NCBI GenBank assembly: GCA_030789695.1
Contig: CM061140.1
Location: 170,958,319 to 171,022,318, forward strand
Reading direction: 5' to 3'
DNA: 64,000 nucleotides
Source of the DNA: Scilla litardierei
Taxonomy: Eukaryota > Streptophyta > Magnoliopsida > Asparagales > Asparagaceae
The translations under genes and the position numbers were made by a program. This document shows positions 56,456-64,000 of the stretch, one piece after another (the stretch's first letter is position 1; every line of letters starts with the position of its first letter). Under the pieces are notes generated by a model, which was given only the letters and a program-made list of their open reading frames with translations, had not been told where the DNA came from and searched no databases.

Positions 56456-57396
56456 TGTTACGGCCTTATGGCCGGCCCATGTAATGAAGGCCCACACATA
56501 CTGGAAGCCCGAGCGAACAAGCTCTCCGACCATACGGAATGAACACTAGCCCGAACGGAAAATCGCCTCTATTCAGGGAAGCTCGCCTCGCAGTGCGACA
56601 AGCTCGCCCCACAGGCCAATTGAAGAAGCTCGTCTTACCGATCAATATGCTCGCCATGCTAGGAAGAAGCTCGCATACTCTCCAACAGGAAGCGCGTTTG
56701 GATGGTCCGAAGACGCCGAGCTTGAACGCCGAGCTTGACTCTCCCCAATGGAGACCTATCATAAATATCTCTGACAGGGTGACGTAGAGCCACCTACCCA
56801 CCATTAATGCCAGAGGTTAATGGCGAGAACTGATGGCCGCCCCTTGCGTCTCATTAATGCATCTGACACCATCTGACACCATTAATGCATAAAATATCTC
56901 TGACATATGGCCGACCTATCACTTCTCCTGCAGTTAAGCAGACTCGACAGCTGATGTGACGACGAGGAACCGACTCTCAGCTCTATAAATACCCCCTCCT
57001 GCCTCCATAGAGGGGGTTGGTCAGTCAAAATCTCGAACTCTTTCTAATATTCAAGGTTGGATATCTTCCACATATCTGTGCCTTCCTCATAAACTCGCCA
57101 CGCTTCGCCGATCTGCCTTACGATCGCCAAGCATGTCCGACACACTTATTTCAAGTCATCTACTGACTTAAGCATCAGAGAGGCTACGTACTGACAGCCA
57201 GCCCCGCCTTTCTGACGAGTTGTTATTCTCGCAGGAAGCTCACCTCAGCTACCGGGAGACGACGACCTTCGGCGACCTTCAGGCGATCTTTGATCATTCA
57301 CCTTCGAAGCGAGTTTTGAGTCGTGCTAACCTCGCGATTAGCCAAAAACTTGTAATCTTTGTACCCATGATTCCTAGTAACAACAAATTTCATTGT
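56456..57396 (+). repeat. Probable 5' LTR of a Tat-like Gypsy element (element G)
   Basis: Begins TGTTACGGCC and contains a promoter-like CTCTATAAATACCCCC. It is followed near 57391 by TTGTTGGCGGATGTGACCG, a weak match to the TTGGCGCCGTCTGTGG primer site of Tat-lineage elements. The end is approximate. The second LTR is not convincingly found: 63114 begins with the same TGTTACG, but I could not align more. Confidence 0.5.
56984..56991 (+). promoter_or_regulatory. TATA box in the element G LTR
   Basis: TATAAATA followed by a C-rich stretch and a plausible start region about 30 bp downstream. Confidence 0.5.
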
Positions 57397-57410
57397 TGGC
57401 GGATGTGACC

Positions 57411-58990
57411 GATTACAAAGGTTGCGGGGTCAGTGACGGCGCAGTACCTGCCCTCTCAAAGACATCCAGGGCCGCTCGCCCACCAACATAGGTCGCAAGG
57501 TCGGCTTCAGCCCATCTGCACCACCCCTCTCGACAGCTCGCTGTCAAATCCGGAGCGGACATGTGGGGTCGGCGACGGCCCAATACCCGCCCGATTACAG
57601 AGGTTGCGGGGTCGGCGATGGTCCAATACCCGCCCTCTCAAAGACCTCCGGGGCAGCTCGCCCACCAACAGAGGCCGCATGGTTGGCTTTGGCCCATCTG
57701 CACCCCCCTCTCGACAGCTCGTCGCCAAATCTAGAGCAGACATGCAGGGTCAGCAATGGCACAATACACGCCCGATTATAGAGGTTGCGGGGTCGGCGAC
57801 TGCCCAATACACGCCCGATTACAGAGGTTGCGGGGTCGGCGACAGCCCAATACCCACCCTATCAAAGACCTCTGGGGCAGCTCGTCCACCGACAAAGGCC
57901 GCGGGGTCGGCTTCGGCCCATCTACACCCCTCCTCTCGGCAGCTCGCCGCCAAATCCAGAGCAGACATGCGGGGTAGGTGACAGCCCAATACCCGCCCGA
58001 TTACAGATGTCGCGGATCGGCGACGGCCCAATACCTGCCCTCTCAAAGACCTCCGGGGCAGCTCGTCCACCAACAGAGGTCGTGGGGTCGGCTTCGGCCC
58101 ATCTGCACCCCCTCTCTCGGCAGCTCACCACCAAATCCGAAGCAGACATGCAGGGTCGGTGACTGCCCAATACCCACCCGATTACAGAGGTTGCGGAGTT
58201 GGCGATGGCCCAATACCCGCTCTCTCAAAGACCTCCAGGCAGCTCGTCCACCAACAGAGGCTGCTGGGTCGGCTTCGGCCCATCTGCACCCCCCTCTCGG
58301 CAGGTCGTCGCCAAATCCGGAGCGGACATGCAGGGCCGGCGACTGCCCAATACCTGTCCGATTACAGAGGTTGCGGAGTCGGAGACGGCCTAATACCTGC
58401 CCTCTCAAAGACCTTCGGGGCAGCTTGCCCACCAACAGAGGCCGTGGGGTCGGCTTCGGCCCATCTGCACCTCCCCTCTCGGCAGCTCGCCACCAAATCC
58501 GGAGCGGACATGCGGGTTCGGCGACGGCCCAATACCCCCCGATTACAGAGGTTGTGGGGTCGGCGACGGCCCAATACCCGTCCTCTCAAAGGCCTCTGGG
58601 GCAGCTCGCCCACCAACAGAGTCTGCTGGGTCGGCTTCGGCCCATCTGCATCCCCCTCTTGGTAGCTCGCCGCCAAATCCAGAGCGGATATGCGGGGTCG
58701 ACGACGGCCCAATACCCGCCCGATTACAGAGGATACAGGGTCTGTGACGGCCCAATACCCGCCCTCTCAAAGACCTCCGGGGCACCTTGCCCATCAACAG
58801 AGGCCACGTGGTCGGCTTCGGCCCGTCGGTACCCCCCTCTCTACAACCTCCGGGGCAGCTTGCTCATCAACAGAGGCCACGGGGGTCGGATTCGGCCTAT
58901 CAGCACATCCCTCTCTACAAATCCGGAGCACCTCACCCATCAGCAGAGGCCGTGTGGTCGGCTTCGGCCCATCGGCACCCCCCTCTATAC
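57411..58990 (+). repeat. 180-bp GC-rich tandem array in element G
   Basis: The marker GATTACAGAGGTTGCGG recurs at about 57411, 57592, 57771, 57818, 58001, 58181, 58361, 58543 and 58724, spacing about 180 bp with one 47-bp partial duplication. After about 58790 the units become shorter and more diverged. Long overlapping ORFs on both strands, up to 370 codons, are repeat translations without stop codons because of the composition. Tandem arrays are a known habit of Tat-lineage elements. Confidence 0.9.
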
Positions 58991-59241
58991 AACCTCTGGA
59001 GCAGAAATGCGATTCTATAATATTCCACTTCCCCTCGACCTTAAGCTCGTCCAAGCTGAATATTGGGGGCATACACACACAAAGGTATAAGGCGCAGAAC
59101 AAACAAGGCAAACAAACAACAGCGATAGTAAGCAAACAATTTCAATTTCATTTTGTCTAACTATTTACATTACATGATTAAAACAAAAAGAAAAAGACTC
59201 CAGGCCCGAACTCAGGGCCGGCAATACATTGTCGCCCCAGC

Positions 59242-61029
59242 CTATGGCACCTCGACTCGGCCGCCACTCCCTTGATTGACGCACTCTGGGACCTGGGAGT
59301 CCGACTGGTCGCCTCCCTTATCGTCACCGGCTGGAATCTCTGCAACCTCGACCTCGGCAGCATGAGAAGCCTCCGCTTCATCATCAGAGGCCGCTGACAG
59401 GCAGACGAAGTCGATCTCTAGGTTAGGATAGAGCCTCCCCAACCTCGCATTGGCCCTCTTGAGGTTGGCCTCCATGCTGTCATCATAGCCCTTGGTCCTC
59501 ATGGCCAGTAGGGCAGGGACGAGCTCATCGGTCTGATACTGGAGGATGGCCTGAGCATTGACCTTGATCAGGTCGACCTTTGCCAGCTTAGCGTTCCGCT
59601 GCTCCAGCTCGGCGATCTTCGCCGTCGCCGCCTCCTTCTCCGAGGCCAGAAGTTTCTCGGCAGCGACCCTCCGGCCCTCCTCATAGCAGACCTTCTCCTC
59701 CAGCTCCCCAACGGCCTTGTCCAGCTTGGCGGTCTCGTCCTTCTAGGTCTGATAGTACCCCCGGATTTTCTTCAACTTCTCCGAGACCTCCTTTAGCTTC
59801 GTCTCGACCGCCCTCAGCTCGATCACCTTCCTCGCTAGGGCGGATTTGGCCTTGACCGCCGGCATTGTGTGTGGTTGGAAGGACACCAGTGCGGCCATCG
59901 CTTGCAAACAGAATCAAAAGAGTGAGCACAAATAACAAAGACGAAGGTTAGCAAGGCAAATAGAAGGGGCGATGAACCTGCATGCCGTGCCAGATGGTTG
60001 TTTTGCAGAGGCGTTCGGCGTCCACATTGAGCAGGGACTCTCGGTCCCACGGCAGAGTGCTGTTCTCCGCCAGGCGGGCTGCTGCCACGGCCTCGTCAAA
60101 GATTGACTCATGAGCTCCCACCGGTTAGCACGGCATGATGAGCTTCTCCGGAGAGAGTGCGACGAGCTCCTCCTTTCGCAACTTGAAGATCGTGACCATC
60201 ACTTCACAGTTAGGAGGGGCTGGCCTTTCCAGACCGGACGGCATGCAGCCGTATGGCCAGCTCACCGCCGGAGCCTGGCTTGTTATCGGCAAAACCAGAG
60301 ACGCAGAAGGGCGGCCGAACTACAGGGAAGACGGCGGTCGGTGGTCCCTGTGACGACCGCATCTTGACTGGGCGAGCTACTCGTCCTTGATCGGCCCCTT
60401 CAGTACCCTACTCTCCTTGGGGATCTCCTCCAGGATTTTTGCACTCTCAAAGTCGCTCCCCTCAAGAACCACTTCGGCATTCGCTGCGGGATTCAGGGTC
60501 CCCCAGTTCGACCTCAGAGCCAAGTCCGCCGGAGTCGAGACGAAGACAAATCTCTCTTTACTGTCTCTCACTTTGCCCGGTAGCTCAAGGACGAGAAGTC
60601 GACGCCTTCTCGCTTAGACATAGTAGTACGCCTCCTTTCTCTTCACCTCGAAGAAGTATTGGAAGAGCGGCAGCGTCGGACTTATCTCGCTGGCGGAGCA
60701 GAGGACGAGAAAGCCAACCATCGAGCTGATGGAGTTCGGCATCAACTGAAAGAGTGGGAGTTCGAGGAAATGGAGGACGAGAAGGAGGAAGGGATGGAGC
60801 GGGAAGCGGAGCCCCAAGGCGAAGTCGGGTAGTATACGCCGACCTCGTTGTTCCTTGGGGAGCAAACCCGTTCGCTAAGTTCGGGGAGGCTGACGGTGTA
60901 GGGGGGCCGGATATACTTGGAACGGATCTCAGGGACCGCGGCCGTGACTCCGCCATCGCTTGCGACCTTGGCGGCCTTGGCAGTCGACTTGGGCGCCTTG
61001 CCTTTCTTATGGTCCCTCCTGGCCCCCAA
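59242..61029 (-). pseudogene. Putative gypsy-type transposon protein (antisense ORF of Tat elements), copy 1, decayed
   Basis: The - strand codes, in order, for a basic N-terminus with KYIRPPYTVSLPELSERVC (about 60915-60860). A frame change leads to LRFPLHPFLLLVLHFLELPL, FQLMPNSISSMVGF and LFQYFFEVKRK (to about 60620), then RFVFVSTPADLALRSNW (60550-60490). Much further on comes a coiled coil (59880-59500; KSALARKVIELRAVETKLKE). This is the layout of the plant protein family called putative gypsy-type transposase (PF04195-like), known as an antisense extra ORF in Tat-lineage retrotransposons such as Grande. An intron or frame break lies near 59900-59985. A TAG interrupts the coiled coil near 59745, and other stops are near 60115-60300. 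Not functional as read. Confidence 0.65.
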
Positions 61030-61801
61030 CGATGAAGCGACGGCCTGCTCAATTGCCGTGTCTCATGTGACTGTCCCATGTGACGATGTGACACTGTCAC
61101 ATGAGACAATCATGTCACATGGGACTAACCCTGCCATGTTGGATAAAGTCCTCATATGTATAATAGATTTAACATTTTACTGTTTCTTAAATGAATAGGT
61201 ACAACAAAAGGTAATAGGCATATGAACATGCTATGTACTTGCGTATCTATTCAAGAGAGAAATAGTGCTCACACGACCTTTATGACGACACCATGCGTAG
61301 AAACTTTTTGTTCAACTCTTGAATAAATTGTTTTTTCCTTTAATAATGAACCTAAAAGATAGTAGTTATGATAATTTATTAGCTTACTTTGTGTTAAATT
61401 TGTGAAAAACAAAACATACCAAATGAAGCTTCCGATGTGACAATCACCAGTTATGGCGTATATTTCTGCTTTGAACCATATATTTTTGAATAGCTTCTAT
61501 ATATGTAAGGTTAGGCGATTGCCCAACCTTGACCCACCCTACAGCCAAGGTTAAATTTTAAGAAACTATCTTATATGTTGAGCAAATATTAAAAACCTAC
61601 TTTAGAATTTTGAAAACTACACAAAATGTTTCTAAACTGTTGAAATTTCACAAAACTACCTTATAATCGTTGCAAAAAATAGAAAATACCAACTTACTCT
61701 ATTTATGTATGTATGTATGTATGTATTTATTTATTTATAAAAAAGTCTCATAGGCTTGATGCCCATCTATATTAAGTTTCATACATTAAACTACCATCAA
61801 T
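61030..61801. other. Spacer between the two antisense ORF copies
   Basis: 61055-61130 is packed with TGTCACATG/CATGTGACA inverted repeats. A (GTAT)n(TTAT)n microsatellite lies near 61704-61740. The rest is AT-rich, unlike the GC-rich flanks, which suggests an insertion or deletion junction. No gene seen. Confidence 0.55.
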
Positions 61802-62638
61802 TTAGCAGTGGAAACTATTGCAACATAAAATAAAACAACAAAAAAATGTCAGTGCCTTGGGACTAAGCACGTCCCAGTTCAACATCAGTGCTAGATCCTT
61901 GGGCGTCGAGACGAACACGTACCTCTCCTTCAAACCTTTGATCTTCCCCGGCAGACTCAGGACTAGAGGCCGACGTCTCCTCGCTGAAAGATAGAAGTGC
62001 GGCCCCTGCCTCTTGGTTTCGAAGAGGTATCGGAATAGGCGCAGGGTCGAGCTAATCCCACTTCCCGCACAAAGGAAGAGGAAACCCACGATACAACTGA
62101 TGGAGTTCGGCATCAGTTGGAAAAGAGAGAGTTCAAGAAAATTTAGAATGTGGAGAAGTAAGGGAGGAAGAGGGAAGCGGAGGCCTTGGGTGAAGCAAGC
62201 GACGTATACCCTGACCTCATAGTCTTTGGGGAAGCACACCCGCTCGGTGGAGGTTGGAAGACGGACTGTGTAGGGCGGCCTTATGTATTTCGCGTGGGCC
62301 ACGGGTATGAAGGAGGTCGGTGCAACAGATTCCACACCGGTGATCTCAGCAGGGACAACCCTGGCCTTGGCCATGGTCACGACTGTCTGAGCAGACAATT
62401 TTGGCTTCACTATATATGGCCGGCCCTTTCCCTTTCCTTGGATCCATTGGGTTTGCTGACGACGAACCCGAAGCAAGTTCCACGGCCGGCCTACCCTCGG
62501 GTCGGTCATGCTTGACCGGTGAAGTCTCCTCCACCTGCTCCTCCGTGTCCGTGGCGGAGCTGTCGGTGCTCCACCGCCCCTAAACCAACCTTCTATCTCC
62601 ATAGAAGCTGTGGAGCAGGAAGAAGTAGGAGAAACCAT
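61802..62638 (-). pseudogene. Putative gypsy-type transposon protein, copy 2, C-terminally truncated
   Basis: 278 codons from ATG at 62638 with an open frame. After a basic, low-complexity N-terminus come KYIRPPYTVRLPTSTERVC, LRFPLPPLLLHILNFLELSL, FQLMPNSISCIVGF, LFRYLFETKRQ and RYVFVSTPKDLALMLNW, clearly parallel to copy 1. The frame then leaves the family and runs into unrelated AT-rich sequence after about 61860, so the second half (coiled coil) is lost. Relative to a + oriented element it is antisense. Confidence 0.65.
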
Positions 62639-63113
62639 TTAAGAGACAAGAAAGATACCTAAGAAGAACTCCGACGACAGCCGGAAAAGTGAACAAGAAC
62701 TCCGGTGACGGTGGTAGTCAGAAAATTGGAGAAGAAAACTCGAAGAAGCTCGAAAGCAGTAGAAGTCTCTTGATGGATCTCCCCCTCCCCTACTTATTGC
62801 AAGCATCGTTCCATCTCCGCCGTCGAAGCCAGGCCACGTGGCGCGAATCCAAATTCCCCTGACGCCTCGACTGCCACCCACCGTCACGTCAGCCACGCGT
62901 CACATTTGGGATGGCTGGGCCGCCTCGATCTTTTCCTGCCTTTCAAATCAAAATGATGGCTGCGAAGTGATGGGCTGGCTTTTCATTTAAATTACCGCCA
63001 TGTCCAAATATTCAAAGCGAAGGTTGCCCCTCCCCCTTTCGAACAGAAGGAGAGATTATACGTCATCCGAACTAGGCCAAGCTTCCGCCTTAAGCTCGAA
63101 TGACGGGGGCAAT
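62639..63113 (-). promoter_or_regulatory. Upstream region of antisense ORF copy 2 and polypurine-like tract
   Basis: GC-rich leader-like sequence for the - strand ORF without other coding. At 63103-63113 GACGGGGGCAAT lies right before TGTTACG on the + strand, which looks like the polypurine tract of a + oriented LTR element. Confidence 0.4.
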
Positions 63114-63333
63114 TGTTACGACCAAGGATAGGAACACATCGACTTCCCCTCCAAGTTCGCCAGACGTGTGAAAAGCTCGCTCGTCATCCATGAAGTCTGC
63201 CTCATCGAACAGGAATGTCGCACTTCACCCCCAGCCTCATCGACTGGTCGCATCCTCCCCCTCCAAGCTCGCTCGTCGAGCAACCAGCTCGCTCATCGCA
63301 CTCCAAGTTCACCCCCTGACTGAGGCACGAGGG
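63114..63333 (+). repeat. Possible 3' LTR fragment of element G
   Basis: Starts TGTTACGACC behind a polypurine-like tract and has GCTCGCTCGTC/AGCTCGC words like the GC-rich region around it. It is only about 220 bp before different sequence starts at 63334, and it does not align clearly with 56456-57396, so it may come from another copy. Confidence 0.35.
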
Positions 63334-64000
63334 TGTAACGATCGGTATTTCGATGATACATTTATTTCATATCCTTTCGCTTGATGTACTTTTTCCGTAT
63401 CCATAATTAATGCGTATACGTATTACGTTTTTGACGCTAGGCGTATTCGTACTACGAACTCGCATTAGCTACGTATCTTTAAGTGTAATAACTATAATTA
63501 TTTTCGAATCTATATCATATAATCTTATTAAAACAAATTTCAAATCTGATTTTTGAATTCAAATTTATTTCTATATTAGACATGAGACTTTTACTCATTG
63601 TATTAATCCTTCTCCTAATTACCATTACTCTCTTCTTCTTTCCATATTTTTCCCCAAATGTTAAACCCTTCCTTTTATACACTTAAACCCTAGCTTAACC
63701 CTAACCATATACCTTCAGGCCGCCATAACCTTTCACTCACGCACACATGCCACAAGACCCTACATATAACCCTATTATTATTAAAAACCCTAACAAAAGC
63801 TAAGCCTAGAAAAAGAGAAACCTAGGGCAAATGAACCCATCACCTCCTATTCTTCAAACCTAAACAAAGAAAAAAAAACAGAAAACTCTTTCCCAGGCCT
63901 CACGTGAAACTCTAGGGCCTACAAATTTTAAACCTAAACCAAACCCAGCAGCAGCAGCCCCCTTCTATAATAAACCATAACCTAGGCCTCTCATTGTAGG
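63334..64000 (+). mobile_element. Possible start of another Gypsy LTR, cut by the window end
   Basis: Starts TGTAACGATCGG at an abrupt change from GC-rich to AT-rich DNA. It contains many AAACCCTA(G/A)-type words between 63660 and 63960, common in leaders of plant LTR elements and not a telomere array. No coding seen. The class cannot be confirmed without the right-hand part. Confidence 0.3.

Noticed and set aside
57978..59090. 370-codon ORF and many overlapping frames on both strands
   Set aside because: 180-bp GC-rich tandem array; no domain and equal openness on both strands.
63660..63840. Telomere-like AAACCCTA words
   Set aside because: Scattered and interrupted; no tandem TTTAGGG array. 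Common in plant LTR leaders and 5' UTRs.

Overview
This window is nuclear DNA of a flowering plant. It has GT-AG spliced genes, plastid-type leader peptides, and large amounts of LTR retrotransposon, hAT, Harbinger-like and MITE sequence. Species cannot be fixed from the sequence. Three host genes can be assembled exon by exon. (1) A plastid spermidine-synthase-fold protein of 341 codons lies on the + strand, in 8 exons spread over 32.8 kb (13068-45843). Introns 1, 2, 4, 6 and 7 are long, and all but intron 1 clearly hold transposons. (2) A GPI-anchored type lipid transfer protein lies on the + strand in 2 exons (52738-53229). (3) A TMEM14/FATTY ACID EXPORT type plastid membrane protein lies on the - strand in 4 exons (53459-54350) and converges on gene 2.

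Layout: 1-306 is a probable old LTR fragment. 307-7495 is a complete, very young Sirevirus-like Copia element on the - strand that carries only gag. 8994-12205 is a hAT element with matching ends and an 8-bp target duplication, but a broken transposase. 13068-45843 is the large gene. Intron 2 holds a fold-back MITE (18639-18883), a Tourist-like MITE (19351-19933) and two gag-only Gypsy elements (21573-24184 on +, 24345-27103 on -). Intron 4 holds a small Gypsy-type element with only a protease-region fragment (28092-30650). Intron 6 holds a hAT-type MITE (35100-35639). Intron 7 holds a Copia remnant and a nested pair: a Copia gag-protease element (40265-44189) inside an older Gypsy-type element (about 38641-45148). 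46958-50789 is a 3.8-kb Harbinger-like element with TAA target duplications, a GRF zinc-finger gene and a twelve-fold 101-bp array. After genes 2 and 3 comes a 138-bp dyad-rich tandem array (54736-55565). The last part is a GC-rich, Tat-like Gypsy region (56456-63333) with an LTR, a 180-bp tandem array and two decayed antisense ORF copies. The start of another LTR-like sequence is at 63334.

The most striking pattern is that at least six LTR retroelements can be recognised, most with target duplications, yet no reverse transcriptase, RNase H or integrase coding can be seen anywhere in the window. Every element looks like a short, pol-less derivative (gag only, gag plus protease, protease fragment, or antisense ORF only), so all would depend on enzymes supplied from elsewhere. 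Coordinates of exons, TSDs, LTR ends, PBS and PPT were read by eye from the sequence. Family names are inferred from motifs, not from a database search.
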